The notes under the pieces: model-generated
The model's input: only the letters and a program-made list of their open reading frames with translations
Database searches by the model: none
Told to the model about the DNA's origin: nothing
In this document: positions 13,882 through 26,162 of the stretch, piece after piece
How the letters are laid out: every line of letters starts with the position of its first letter
How positions within the stretch are numbered: the first letter of the stretch is position 1
Translations under genes and position numbers: made by a program
DNA from: Rhipicephalus microplus
Taxonomy: Eukaryota; Arthropoda; Arachnida; Ixodida; Ixodidae
Reading direction: 5' to 3'
Length of the DNA stretch: 64,000 bases
NCBI RefSeq assembly: GCF_043290135.1
Contig: NC_134700.1
Location: 79,729,000-79,792,999, forward strand

Positions 13882-15801
13882 ATAATGACCATATCTTGGT
13901 TTAAAGAAGTATGTAAAGGCCCAGATAATATTGCTTTACTACATTATTATTCGTCATCTGGCTCGCTTGCGTTTTGAAAACTAGACGCCCCTTTGCTATC
14001 AAGGATTTACATCGATAATGCGCATGTCATTAATGACTAGGAAATTTGAGGCAAATGGTGGCTGTGCAACGCAAGCAAGATATGCCCCTTAATACGCCGG
14101 GAAAGAAACACAGTATTTTTTTCTTTTTTAACAAAAACTTGTTTCATGCCGGGGTTCATTAAGGCTCCACTGACGTATTTCCGTCAGGGAAAAAGCGTTG
14201 CAAAATATAATCTAACAGATTTCAAAGGAAAGAAACAAGACGGATTGTATTTGCCTTGGGGCGTCGATGTAGTGACATCTCAATCCGCCATGTGCGGCAC
14301 TAACCAGAAGTCCACGAAACGCACGTTGCCAACGTTGTTAACGGCAAGCCATATACAAAGAGCATATACCTTTTGGCTGTCTTAAAAGCTGTATTTTCAT
14401 CGCGCTATTGTTATCAGTAGCGAGATGGTGCGATCACTTCACTTTGGGCACGCTTTTAAGGTTGTTGCTACCTTTTCGATAACCGTCTCCTCCACAGGGC
14501 GCAGTCTCTTCTGCGTGCCCGCTTATCGCACTCATGGTTCGAAAGAGGACCAAGGTCACTTTGCTCGCTTCTGCGGCCACGTTTAGAAAAAGAGCACGCT
14601 TCTCACACACGAATAAATAAGGACTGCGATTGTTCATGCTTGTCCGGTGTATACTTTTGCGTTTGTATAGTGTTTTTTATTACTGATGGGACAGCGTGCT
14701 TGAAGTGTCAAGCTGTGACAGTACTTAGTGCACGCATGTGTTGTGAATGCTCATTTTGTGCGTGCTTTCTGCTTGAGGTGTATGCTGAAGGCTTCGAAGG
14801 CGTTGTCGTTTTTAGTTTGAAATTGAAATTTGTAGCATTAGCATTCATTCCATCGCCTTTGTGGCAAAACAATGCACAATAAACGCACAACTGTCTTTGT
14901 GAATACAGGCTTCACTTTCTCGTTATAACAATTTCCAAAAAGAGGAATCAGTCACGTTTTTTTACTGTATAAGCCAACAGCCTATTCGACCACGTCTAGT
15001 AGTTCGTCGTGTGCTACGAAGCAGCGTATATGTGTATAAAATGCACCCACAAGCGCCGTCTTTCTTGTGAAGCCGAGCGTTGACGCCTCCAGGTGCTGTA
15101 CCACAGGTGCATCATGCATCGGGAAAGTGGTGCTAACGCCCGAGTCGCCAACTGCTGCCCACTCGTGTGGTTCTCCATCGTCGCTGTTGGGTCGAGTCGA
15201 CCATAGCACCAGGCTGCGTGGAAGACTCCAGAAAGAGGAGTACAGACCACCTTTGTCGATCGGCACTGAACTCCTGGTGTGCTGCTGATGTAGATAAGCC
15301 AGGACATTGCGTCGGCGGCTGAGTGTTAGGCCGTAACCAGCCCGAGAGAGGAATTGGGCTTTGCCCTGTGAAACGTATATAAACGGACACTGGAATTCGC
15401 CTATCGAAACATGCTTGTAACTTCTTTGTGACTTAAAAATTGGGTGCTTTAAAAGAGAAAGAAGGCAAATTTAATGGTTGTTATAAATGACAGGCACGAT
15501 ACGAGGCATGCAGTTGTGAGGGGCTGCAAAACTACTCAACTAAATTCATCTGCCGTTAAGAAGAATCCGCATCGTGCCTTCGTGTTGTGCAAAGCCACAT
15601 TATAAGCCCAATTATGAAGAAAGGATAGTGTACACATTTTTAGCCAATACTGAAAGCAGCCAAAAGTAAAAAGCTTCTCATGGAAATAGTGACATCGTCA
15701 ACTCATGTAGTCGTTTTGAAAGCTACTTGCCGTCCACAGTGGAATACGCTAAGGTAAGCATAAATCGATAGTTAGCAGCAAAAGAAACCAAGAATTTTAT
15801 G

Positions 15802-16040
15802 CCCCGCCACGGTGGTCTAGTGGCTAAGGTACTCGGCTGCTGACCCGCAGGTCGCGGGTTCAAATCCCGGCTGCGGCGGCTGCATTTCCGATGGAGGCGG
15901 AAATGTTGTAGGCCCGTGTGCTCAGATTTGGGTGCACGTTAAAGAACCCCAGGTGGTCGAACTTTCCGGAGCCCTCCACTACGGCGTCTCTCATAATCTT
16001 ATGGTGGTTTTGGGACTTTAAACCCCCAAATCAATCAATC
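15802..16040 (+). mobile_element. Ruka SINE, full length with target duplication
   Basis: The head has A box TGGTCTAGTGGC and B box GGTTCAAATCC, a folded CCGGCTGCGGCGG end and the body landmarks GATGGAGGCGGAAATG, GGGTGCACGTTAAAG and CTCATAATC. The end is CAATCAATC. A perfect 12-bp target-site duplication AAGAATTTTATG flanks it (15790-15801 and 16041-16052), proving retrotransposition by a LINE machinery. It lies inside unit B and is absent at the matching place in units C and D. Confidence 0.97.
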
Positions 16041-16729
16041 AAGAATTTTATGCTTAGGTTTGTAAACCGATATGTGAATCACCAAGTAAATGCCGCTACT
16101 CCATGTCAACTATTTAGTGGTTTGGGGATCTAATTCACCGTCCACAACAGAATGTGCAAAAGTAAGCTAACATACAGGTAGCTGCAAAAAAATGTTATCC
16201 AGGATTTTATGTTCATAGTGACCAAAAAGGCATGAGAGTCACCACCTAAATGCTGCTACTGTATAATAAAACGTTATTTATTAATCGCTGCTATTGCTCC
16301 AGGCGTTGTCCTCGATTTAAGGGCGCGAGAAAGGGATGTGGTTCACAAAGGCTGTGAATCCACATACTGTGATTTGCAGTGGTGGATTCCACACAACCAA
16401 AACATCCAATTTAAAAAGCACATAAACAGCCGACGTTTTTTTTTTTTTTTCACTGCACGGACTGTCTACATCAAAACTCCTGTGGATTCTGAGGAACAGG
16501 TTAGAAACGCGCCTACCGTTGTGAAGACACGAAGTCCGATGCCACATTTTATGTTTAAACTGGATTGTTTTTGGTCCTGATATGTCTGAAAGGTGAGTGT
16601 GACTACTCAGGGGTTAATTGCCAGAAATTGAACGCTTCATAAATGAGCCGTTAAATGAGAAACAACAGCGTCGACTAGCTCAAACTGGAGACTAGAAAAT
16701 GGCGCCTTACCATGGCGGTGTCCAGCGTT

Positions 16730-16812
16730 GATGCTGATGCTGATGACCTCTGATGGATGGCGCTTACCCAACGAGGGTGATGGGTCCAAAACCGGGCGGC
16801 AGGATACCTAAT
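16730..16812 (-). mobile_element. Diverged copy of the ATC-tailed short element
   Basis: It shares TGGCGCTTACCC, an AAAACCGGGCGGCAGGAT block and a GATGCTGATGCTGATG terminus with the better copies at 28850-29020 (plus) and 39566-39705 (minus). Identity is modest, so I call it a relative only. Confidence 0.5.
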
Positions 16813-17527
16813 GGAAACTAAAATGGAACTGAAGCCAATCTGAAAAAGTAGTTTAAAAATAATACTACCAAAAAACAAAGCTATTTGCTGAGCAAGCGCT
16901 TAAACCATCTCTTGTTTTTGATAGACACAGCTACGAATTATATTCTAAAGATCCGAAAAGGTTGGAGTTCACTAGCACAGTAATCTTTTAGTTGCGTTGA
17001 TGTAATCAAACACAGTGGAGCATATATCCCTGCGACAGTAACCAAATGAAGTTCCGCCAAATGATAAAATTACTGGCATATTAACTTGTACTTCTAGCTT
17101 TTGTAATGGGGTTACTAAAAATCTTTTTTTCTGATAAGAATAACATTGTTCTAGCGTTGTTCTAGAGCGAGCAGATCATGAGGAGTTCAACGCACATGCA
17201 ACTTCTTTTTTCGTGGATTGTGATTATCGCGCGTGAAATGCACGTTTCGGCCACCTTATTTTAAAATAATGACTTCGGTGAAAAGTGGTCTATTCGGAAA
17301 TGTCCACGGTTTAAGTTACACAGAGATACTGATCAAATATAAAAAAACATATAAAATAGGGAAGGTTTCGACACTTACGGCAGCGTTTCACATTGAGCCA
17401 TTGCAGTAGAATTGTGCTATAAAAGCTAAAATCGATGCCGCCAACAATTGAAACTTATTATACTCTGAAGGCTACAGTAATTGCTGTAGAGGGTGGTACT
17501 AATAGTTCCGATTAGCAAACACTTGTA

Positions 17528-17757
17528 GCCACCTACGGTGGTCTTATGTGTAGGGTGCTGGGCTGCTGACCCGCTGGTCGTCATTGAAAATCATGGTGCC
17601 GGCTTACCAATTTTCGATGAAGACAAAAATACCTGAGGCCCGTGTAGTTAGATTTAGGTGCGTGTTAAAGAACTCCCGGTGGTTCAAATTCTAAACGGCC
17701 TCTCCAACGGCGTCTCTCATTATCATGTGTGTTTGGGGCGTTAAACGCCAAAAATTA
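17528..17757 (+). mobile_element. Old Ruka SINE
   Basis: It starts GCCACCTACGGTGGTC, keeps GGGCTGCTGACCCGC, and later GGTGCGTGTTAAAGAAC and GGCGTCTCTCATTATCA. The B box is lost. The orthologous insertion is present in unit D at about 40395-40695, so it was already in the ancestral unit. Confidence 0.85.
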
Positions 17758-17774
17758 ACTCGTCAGCTCAGGGG

Positions 17775-18565
17775 TCAATATTTTAAGGCCACTGGTGCCC
17801 CGGTCTCACCAGCTTCCGTCTGCGGTGCATCAGGCCCAGGCGTCTGCTTCAACAGTGGCAACTTCCGCACTGTCTGTTTTCCTTGCTCCCAGCTGGTTCC
17901 CACTTGCTGACGATGATGATCGCCGTCTGCGACCTTGATTGTTAACATGTGGTGGCCGTCAAGGGGCTGTACAATGCCAGCCTCACACCTGAGTTTCGTC
18001 TTGTAGTTACGGTATTCGAATATCCGAGTTCTTCTGTATCTGCGTGAAAGAATGGATGACGTGAAAATACGGCAGCTATGGAAGTAAAGTTGCAAAGCAA
18101 GCAGCGTGAAGAGTGTTTTGCTGCTTGGCAGTTATGTGGTGATGCTGCAATAGAATTCAGTCTTAGCGCTCTTTCAGTGTGCCACTAGCGTTCTTGCGCT
18201 GTCGCGATTCAGTCGCTCACACTTCTCTTTCTGCTCAGCTGTAGAAAGGCGTAATGCGAAAGTGGCGTATTCTATTTTCATTTATGAACGCTGCCCACTA
18301 GTGAACGTTGTTCCATTATCGGAAAGCACCGCTCGGGCAGGCAAAATCTATCAAACATATACTGTAAGGCTTCGATAGTCGGTCCCGCATTGGCTATATT
18401 CACTGGACTCACCTCTATCCACTTTCTGTGCGAGAAAACCGCGATAAGCAACACATGTCCGTCAACCGGGTCGGCATACTTTGTACGTGCACCCTTGCCA
18501 AGTGTTCTTTGATTTTCGGCTATGTCACAGGCTCCCTGGCAAGTCCCGCGCGGCAGGGTTTCCAC
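17775..18565 (-). pseudogene. Third gypsy family: integrase remnant in unit B
   Basis: On the minus strand, 18278-18565 contains an integrase core fragment with KYADPVDGHVLLIAV and KWIEVSPVNIANAG, including the first catalytic Asp in the YADPV context. The second Asp of a DNGTTF motif lies at codon 18320-18318 but in another frame. Further downstream on the same strand (18095-17775) is a segment like the integrase C-terminal domain (GHHMLTIKVADGDHH). The catalytic Glu region between them is not recognisable. It is unlike Gypsy-1 and Gypsy-2 and runs on the opposite strand. Unit D carries a matching remnant. Confidence 0.7.
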
Positions 18566-18618
18566 CCCGCGACCTGCGGGTCACCAGCCGACTGCCTTCG
18601 CCGCTTGTGGCGGGTTGT
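18545..18618 (-). mobile_element. Possible Ruka head fragment
   Basis: Read on minus, CTGGTGACCCGCAGGTCGCG closely resembles the Ruka anticodon/T-arm part. Unit D lacks this stretch. No body or tail follows, so this is a weak call. Confidence 0.45.
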
Positions 18619-18806
18619 CCCACAGGTGATAGACTCCAGATTGACAAGGAGACTGTGTCAAAGGAAATGGGATGTTTTTGTTGGTGTCGTTGCCGATTCA
18701 ATAAATACTGCGATGGGAGAAACAATAATAAAATTCTAGCTCCCAGAACTGAACTTGAGCATTCATCATAGTATTTTTTTCTAGCTCAAAGCCACCACAG
18801 GGCTCT

Positions 18807-20921
18807 TGTTCCGCATAAAAGACCCAGAACAAGCGTAATATGAAGACAACAGTGGTTGTGGTAGCAGTGCGAGTGATCAACTAGCATTTCAAAGAAACAA
18901 ACAATACATATCTATGATTCCTCATAGGAAACTCGTACGTTCCCTCCTATGACCGCTACGTATACGATATGCGCATCATCGCCCCGTAACGTGTTTTTCG
19001 TGGTTATGAAACTGAATTATTGTGAGGAAAATCCTCCACTGAACTACCCTCTATTGACGCATGCAGCTACCTAACCAGTTCGGTGAACGATACGCGTTCT
19101 ACAGCTCAATATACACGGAGACATTTAACCATCTTGTATCGCTTGGCTCAAATCGAAAAAAATCTGCATAAGCTGGCTGATATTCGCTGACTGCTTGGCG
19201 CGAAATATTGATTTTCTTAGCTCAGTGAGTGTTTGGGCTATTTGGTTTTACAATTGCGCGACCTTTGCTGCGCAAATCGAAGTTAGGGAGAAGACAAAAC
19301 ATAAGTGGAGAGTACATGCGCAAACTATCAACTGAAGTTTATGAAACGAGCTTGGATGAATGATGGCTTCCCGGAACGAGAAAATTTGTTTTACGAAGTA
19401 GGTGGGGCTCGAAATCTTGATCCACGGTCTTCAGATGCAAAACGTGAGGTGATTACGATTACCAGATGGGGTGCTGAATAAAAATTCTTACCCGAGTATT
19501 CTGCATACTCAGATTCCAGATTTGACGTGTAGCATCTGAAAACCGTAGCAAGATTGCCGATTCCCATCTTCTTCGTAAACCGATTTTTCTCTTTTCAGGA
19601 ATCCCTGATTCTTCCAAGTTCGTTGAATAAACTTCAGTTGATAATTTGCGCTTGTACAGTCCACTTTTTTTTTGTCTTCTTCCTAACTTCGTTTTCTGGA
19701 GAAATTGTACCGCAATGTTTTCCAGTCATATCAATACCCACTATGCGTGGGATCTGGCAGATCGCACGCATAGAAGCTGAGAAATACTAATGATGATTAT
19801 AAAGAAAAACTGCTAAGAAATTCTGCCTTTTTCACGACGTGTAACGCGACTCTCAACATCAACGGAAAGAATGTAGAAGTATAAATTTGTGTATTCAGTA
19901 CCCGTGTTCGCTTCTCAGTGGGTGCCTCACCATTCGGAGAAGTACAGATTTTCTGGCGTATTTACTTGTCATGTATGATGTTTTTACCATGGAATTACAG
20001 CAGGACCAAATACACGTAGGCTTGTAAAGTATGGAGCCCTCTGGCATAAGAGCTCTTTCCTTTCGCTGTCATATTTTGCGCCCATGCGTGAACGAAGCTA
20101 TGCATGCAGGGCTTCATTGAACAGGTGTGAGAGTTGAATTCCTCAAGTACATGCACTTGCAAGCACATGAGCATTATTTTAGTTTAAAATGAGTTCTTCT
20201 AACGCTACGTTTGACTTTAAAACACTGCAGTTCATTTCAAATGAACATTTATTTAATCTTTAAAAACTAATTCTCAAAGTGCGAAAGTGCGCGAGAAACA
20301 AAATAATTTGCACAATTTAGTAAGTAGAGTCCATGTAAAATTCTCCAGTGTATCAGCTGCAGCACCAGCATGGACCCGTCGGTCTAGCGCCCAGCGTGAT
20401 CTCGAATATGCTGTCACAGCCCTGGACGTCGTCGTCGTCGGCATCGATGACCCGTCAGAAACCCGGCATCGTGGGCTTCTTCGCGGCCCACGAGCTTCTC
20501 GCGGCGCATACTAGTGAAGGCAAAGAGGGCAGCGACGACGGATAAGATATTGACTGAAGAATCAGCGCGAACCTCGGGCGCCATCTCTGGACCTATCCAA
20601 GAAAGGGTATTTATTTTTTGAGTTAACGTAACGCGAAGTTACACACGTGTTTCCGCGCAAGCGCATTCATCTTTCCCGCTAGAAAAAAGTTGTGGGAGTG
20701 TCTTCAATCATTTCACTTGAAAGTCAGCTCTTATCACGTTCATATTGTTTCGTCATACCGTTGTCAGGCTTCAGCTACGATATATAACACCGATAAATCA
20801 ACTCGCCCAGATCAAGCTCTTGTTCCATGACTCGCGGAAATTGGCACGTCTAACGACTTCACCAACATAGTAGTGCCTATAGTAGCAACAGTATACTGCA
20901 AATCAAAGTTATACTATTGAT
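18807..20921. other. No supported gene; end of duplication at 19982
   Basis: The interval contains no recognisable element. From 18807 the two large copies are only about 97% identical. Beyond 19982 the sequence is single-copy within the window. A GC-rich patch at 20340-20545 reads open in two plus-strand frames and could be an exon fragment, but it has no recognised domain. Confidence 0.4.
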
Positions 20922-21117
20922 ATATGAGGTTCAACAACCCAAAACCACATCGATTTGACAGACGCCGTAGTGGAGGGCTTCTGAAATTTCGACCACCTGG
21001 GGCTCTTTAACATGCACCTAATTATAAGTAAACCAGCCTCATACATTTTAGCCTCCATCAAAAATGGCGCTTCCCATTAGGAATTCGATCTAGCAACCTA
21101 CGCGTGAGCAGCCCAGA
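20922..21117 (-). mobile_element. Old Ruka SINE, minus strand
   Basis: Read on minus it has the head remnant GGGCTGCTCACGCG, the GATGGAGGCTAAAATG body, AAAGAGCCCCAGGTGGTCG and CCCTCCACTACGGCGTC, and it ends near GGTTGTTGAACC. The very 5' part of the head is missing. Confidence 0.85.
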
Positions 21118-21439
21118 GGAAAATGAAGTTAGATTCTGAATCATGTGTAACGTAGCATGTTTAATTCATCAAAAGCTACTTTGCTCTTTATGGGACACTA
21201 GTCGAATGAAGCAGTGAATAAAAATCCGCACAAATATGTACAAAGCGTTAAAAAATACGCAGATCCAAGGTACATAGGGTTTAGATGATATGCGAAGCAC
21301 GAATAAGGAGGGTTAATATACCGCTCCCTAATCTAACTAACGTTACGAGGCAGACGAGAAGCTCACAGCGAACACAAGTAGAAATGTTATGCGCACCCAG
21401 ATAACTATAAATAAGGTGCAAGGATGCTGTTTATTGTCG

Positions 21440-22110
21440 CGTAACGATGGCTCCACTAACGTTTGCAACACCAGCCCCAGCTCTCGTAGGAATGTAAACT
21501 ACGCCGTACACGACTTACGTGTCATGATTATCAATTTTGCGCCAGCCATTTGTGTTCGTTGTCCATTCACGTTTCGTTACACCGAATGTGTTATATGTGA
21601 AGCTAGCGAAACGGCCGCGAGCGCACCATGAGCACAGCATGTAGTCGTGTTTTACATGATATGCACGCCATGATTGTCATGTTTGGACGTCATTTACCTT
21701 TCTCGTCCGTTTGCGTCACATAATGCCAAATATAGTATATTTGAAGCTAGTGAAACGGCCGCGGGCGTGCTATCAGCGTAGCATGTAGTCAGTTTTACAT
21801 AGCACACTTATCATGATTATCATGTTTGCACGTGTCTACCTTCGTAATCATTTCACGTCAAGTAATATCAAATTCTGTTTGTGTGAAGCTAGCAAAACGG
21901 CCACGAGCGCATCATGAGCGCGAGATGTAGTCATTTTCTTACGTGACACACATACCAGGATTGTCATGTTTGCACCAGTCATATACATTGGTCCTCCATT
22001 CACTTCACGTAATACAAAATTGGTATTTGTGAAGCTAGCGAGATGTCCGCGAGCGTACCATGAGCGCGGCGAGCAGTCATGACTTACATGACATGTATGT
22101 CATGATTCCC
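21440..22110 (+). repeat. Degenerate minisatellite, about 144-bp period
   Basis: The core AGCTAGCGAAACGGCCGCGAG recurs in variant form at 21601, 21745, 21887 and 22033, giving steps of 144, 142 and 146 bases. Each unit also holds an ATGAGCGC-like box, a GTAGTCATTTT-like box and ATCATGTTTGCACC. Units differ at many positions, so the array is not recently homogenised. Confidence 0.85.
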
Positions 22111-22804
22111 ACATTAGGTAAGGCCTACCGCTTACGTTCGCCTTGCAGCCATGTCATTCTATACCAGTTTTACAATATGTCATTAAACAAAACCACAGAT
22201 ATCGCAGCAAGACAATGACATTAAAATCATGACATTCATGGCATACATATTATGATTTTCATGTAATGGCTAATCACTTATGGTCGTCATACAATTATTT
22301 TAGGCCGCACCAATTTTGGCATTCCTAACATAATCCAAACGGCCAGGAGAGTTAAATGTTGTAGGCGGCTACATTGATAGACATATATGGCCGATTCGCG
22401 CAAGTTTGCTAAGAGATGATTCACATTTAAAATAAAACAGCATAGCCATCTGCATCGGAGACATTTAAAGCACGTTCCCCACCTGATTGGCTAAAGCGGC
22501 AACACCTGCCGCTACCGCAACCACCGCTCACGATTTTTTTAACGCTCAACGCATCACCCGCATTAGCGCCCTTGAACCCGTGACGCCACCCGTACGTGCG
22601 CCATGCTGCTCCCTTTTGGAAGGTGGCATGCATTTTTTTTGTGCTTCAGTGGTGTGTAGAAAGTATCTAGCTGCATGCGTCTTTTTCGCGTGCTATTCAA
22701 ATTTTTTTGCTAATGCAATCATCATTTCAATGAAACGGTGAAACTCACTTTTTTTCAGCTACTTTCGAAAGATAAGCTTATGTGACCACATTAAAAACGG
22801 CTGA
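22111..22804. other. No gene seen
   Basis: AT-rich sequence is followed by a short GC-rich part (22480-22620) that is open on both strands for about 70-80 codons without any recognisable protein feature. Confidence 0.35.
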
Positions 22805-25150
22805 GCAAAAATGCCTCTTTTTAACCCAGAACTTTAATCATCTGGCTGCTCACCCTCGAGGCACAAGTTCGATACCGGCCATGACGGTAGAATTTCAGTC
22901 GAGAAGAATTGTCAGAGGTCTGTTCACTGTATACGATGTCAGCGCGCAATAAAGACCTTTGGTTGCAATATTGGGAACCCTCCACTACAGCGTTTCTCAA
23001 AAGCACGATATGGTTTGAGGATGTACCTAAACACATCGTATAGTATAGCATTATCAATCGTCATCTGGCGTGCTTCCGTTTTGCAAACTCGAAGCTCGCC
23101 TGTTTCCATCAAGGATGCTATTGTCACTCCGACAACGTGCATGCCGTTCGTGACTAGGAAATTTCGGACGCGCAGCGGCAATGCTACGCAAGCGAGATAT
23201 ATATGTTGACTCATAGGGTAGAATACAAACACGCCCTTTTTACTCATGTTTATTACTCTTTTTTTAGTGTAGGTCAACAATTAGTCCTAGGCTTGTTAGA
23301 AAGAATGAAGCTGCAACATATGTGAATAAATATGCACCCACCAGTGTCGGGGTCTCCAGCGTTGACGAATGCAGGCGCTTTCAGGCGTCGTACTAAAGCC
23401 GCATCATGCATCGGGAAGGCGTTGCAAACGACCGAGTCGCCCGGTGCTGTCCGCGCCTGCGGTCCTGTGTCATCGCTGTCGTCTCGAGTCATCCGTGGCA
23501 GTGCACTGCGTGGAAGGCGCCGAATAGCGGAGTCCAGGCCGCCTCGTTGAGCCGGTGCTGAACTCCGGGTGCGCTGCTGATGTGGGGAGGCCGGGATCTT
23601 GCGCCGCCGGCCGATTCTTAGGCGCAAACCTGTCCGAGAAAAAAACTTTGTCATGCTCTGCAAAACGTTTCAATATAATCAGAGGCCGGAATCAAGCTGG
23701 AGAAACATGCTTATGGCATCAGAGTGTCTTGAAAAAGACGTGCTTTGAAAGAGCCGAAAGACAAGTTTATGGGAGTTATGAAGCAAATGCACTTAACGAG
23801 GCGTGCAGTGTTGCGCAGCTAGAAAATTACTTATCTAAATGTATCTGCTGTTGAGATGATTTCAAAGTGGCATTGCGCAACACAAGGACACGTTGCCGAT
23901 CCCACAACTTGTGGTCGTGTTGCACAATGTCACAATGGAAGCCCTAACAGTGGTATAAAGAGTATACCGCCCTCGCACCGACTGGAAACCACGAAAGTGA
24001 AAGGTTCTCGACTTATAGAACTAGTGAGCACGTCAACTCATTTAGTAGTCTTGAAAGCTACTTGGACTTTTTCAGTAGAAAAGAGAATTGTAAGCTACGA
24101 TCGACATATAGCGACATAAAACGCCCAACAAAGATTTCATGTCTTAATTGGCCAAACCAACGTGCGAGTCACCGTGTAAATTCTGCTACAACCTAAGTAA
24201 AATGTAAATAATTTATCGCAGTCATTTCGCTGCTGGAACAGTTCGATCTAAACGTGCAAGAAAAATACGATGGTGCTCACAGGCTGTGAAACCGAGCACT
24301 GCACGTTTTCAAGGGTGTGCGTTCCATCGCAAGATTCTACAAAACCAAACCGTCTGTTTGAAAGCGCACAAATATCGTACATTTTTTCGCATCCACGTCC
24401 TCACTACTCATAACAGCTGCGATGACCGTGCATTCTGGTCAAGTTGTCAGAAACGGAACTAGTCTCAGAAGACACGAAATTCTATCAACCATTTCATATT
24501 TAAACTAGATGATTTAGGGCTCTCGACATGTTTCAATATGAGTGACCGCTTGATCGAAGATTGCGAGGCATTGAACACTTCATGAATGGGCAGTGAAGTA
24601 AAGAGAAACAATAGCCCTGACGAGCTCTAACAGGAGAAGGATATGGCACCTTACCGTGGCGGTGACCGTGTTCTGAACGAGCAGATCTTGAGGACATGTC
24701 GACTGCAACGCGCTTGCAACTTATTCCTCAGGTGATGGTGAACCACGTATATAAAATGCGCATTTCGACAACCTTGCCGGGAAATGTCAGCTTCAATGAA
24801 AAATGTTCTAATCGAAATCATTCACGGTCAAACGTAAACAGAGGTGCTAACCAAATAAAAAGAAATTATAAAGCAGTGGAGGATTAAACTGTCGTACAGT
24901 GGCCTTGTTTGCAATGAGGCAGTGGCAGTAGAAGTTGGGTATAGCATTTTAAATATATGGCACTACAGCGCATGCACATTGTGCAACAAAATCGCATGCG
25001 TAGAAGAAAGGATGCTGTTCGGCGTAGTATACAATATTTTGGATGAAGAACAACTTCGAAACCGCTATGCTGGTCTAATATGTATGGTGCTCCAGTTATC
25101 TCTGTGCACGGACAAAGACTGCCGAGCGCCATCGTCACCCCCTAAGGGGA
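22805..25150 (+). repeat. Ancient repeat unit, copy C
   Basis: It is collinear with D and B: a tRNA-like SINE relative at 22838, the TCATCTGGC box at 23060, GACTAGGAAATTTCG at 23152, the GCATCATGCATCGGG box at 23401, CAACCAAACCGTCTGTTTG at 24352 and the AAACAGAGGTGCTAACC segment at 24836. It carries GATGCTATTGTCACT at 23115-23129, which is the uninterrupted version of the Gypsy-2 insertion point in unit D. Confidence 0.75.
22838..23010 (+). mobile_element. Ruka-related SINE, very diverged
   Basis: TCTGGCTGCTCACCC and AAGTTCGATACCGGCC resemble the D-arm to B-box part of Ruka. AACCCTCCACTACAGCGTTTCTC resembles its body. The matching place in unit D (28271) has the same element, so the insertion predates unit duplication. 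Confidence 0.65.
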
Positions 25151-25199
25151 GAATGAGCGTCATCCCGAGATTAAAAAAAAATTACAGCATTTCCATGGA

Positions 25200-25510
25200 G
25201 TGCATGATGATGAGTGGGGCGAAGCATCCGCCAGTCCTTCTGCGCTGCCATCTGTCCAATCGTTCTTATTTCTGTCCGTTCGTGCGTCCAACTGTGTGAC
25301 CATCCGTTCATCCATTCGTGCGTCCGTCCGTGCGTCGGTCCGTTCGCGCATCCATCTGTCCGTGCATCTATCGTTCCATCCGATTGTCCGTTCGTGCATT
25401 CGTTCATCCATACATCAGTCCATCCATCCGTTCTTGCGTCCGTCCGTTCGTTCGTCCATCCAACTGCCTGTCTTACTGACCGTGCGCCTGTCCATCAGTT
25501 CGTTTATCTA
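25200..25510 (+). repeat. Degenerate CCRT/TCCGT tetranucleotide array
   Basis: The plus strand is a chain of TCCGT, TCCAT, TTCGT and GCGT words with no perfect run. It reads open in several frames on both strands, giving false proteins rich in Arg/Ser/His or Asp/Arg. It starts after CATGATGATGAGTGGGGCG. Confidence 0.9.
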
Positions 25511-25995
25511 GTGAACACTCCAAGTACCGCCATCTCGCATATTTTCATCATATATTCATCATATATAAGTACCGCCATAGAGTGGACATTCCAAAGACTA
25601 AACGAGAGCTGGCACGGCTGGACTAGGGTGAGTAGCATTCGCTAACTTTCTTGTGGACTGCGCTACGTGTCTAGTTCCCGCCTTTCACCGCCACTTGTTC
25701 ATGGCACTGTGGCCCAATCCTCGCTAAACCTTGCTAAAACCAAGGAAGTTACGCTCAGCGAGTTCAACGTGGCAACCTTTTCTGGGGAGATTGGGCTCGA
25801 AACCCGTCCTTTAAATTTTTTTAGTAAGCATCAAATTCAAGGCAAAGTTGTTTGGAGAATATGTCACTGATACTTTTCTTTGTAAGGTATTTCATCAGAA
25901 ACAACTATCTTTTTATTTATGATTCACATGTGCGGGTTCCCTTCTCAATCAAAAAGGGTGCATGCGTGCCGCTCCTCTATTCCGGCCATAGACGT
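25511..25995. other. No gene seen
   Basis: There is a short duplication around ATATTCATCATATAT near 25535-25566 and two copies of GTACCGCCAT (25523 and 25569). The rest shows no recognisable feature. Confidence 0.4.
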
Positions 25996-26162
25996 CCCTA
26001 CCTACCTACCTACCTACCTACCTACCTACCTACCTACCTACCTACCTACCTACCTACCTACCTACCTACCTATTTACCTACCTACCTACCTACCTACCTA
26101 CCTACCTACCTACCAACCTACCTACCTACCTACCTACCTACCTACCTACCTACCTACCTACC
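25996..26162 (+). repeat. CCTA microsatellite
   Basis: About 41 units of CCTA, with single variants (CTATTTACC near 26070 and CCAACC near 26115). The apparent Tyr-Leu-Pro-Thr protein across it is an artefact of the repeat. Confidence 0.98.

Larger units (their letters stand above)
11730..18530 (+). repeat. Ancient repeat unit, copy B
   Basis: This is the longest uninterrupted copy of the unit. It matches unit D collinearly from a GGCGATGCGCGA box (B 11772, D 27514) through GACGCGAGGCG (B 12212, D 27962), a TCATCTGGCT box (B 13955, D 28651), GACTAGGAAATT (B 14034, C 23152), ATCGCGCTATTGT (B 14399, D 37459), the GCATCATGCAT box, and a minus-strand integrase remnant (B about 17775-18565, D about 40725-43290). 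Divergence is high with many small indels, so the duplication is ancient. Confidence 0.75.

Noticed and set aside
21440..22110. CRISPR-like array
   Set aside because: The repeats are about 144 bases, head-to-tail and diverged, with no constant short repeat separated by unique spacers; the genome is eukaryotic.
25160..25645. Overlapping open frames on both strands with Asp/Arg/Thr or Ser/Val/His repeats
   Set aside because: They come from a degenerate TCCGT/TCCAT array that rarely contains stops in any frame.
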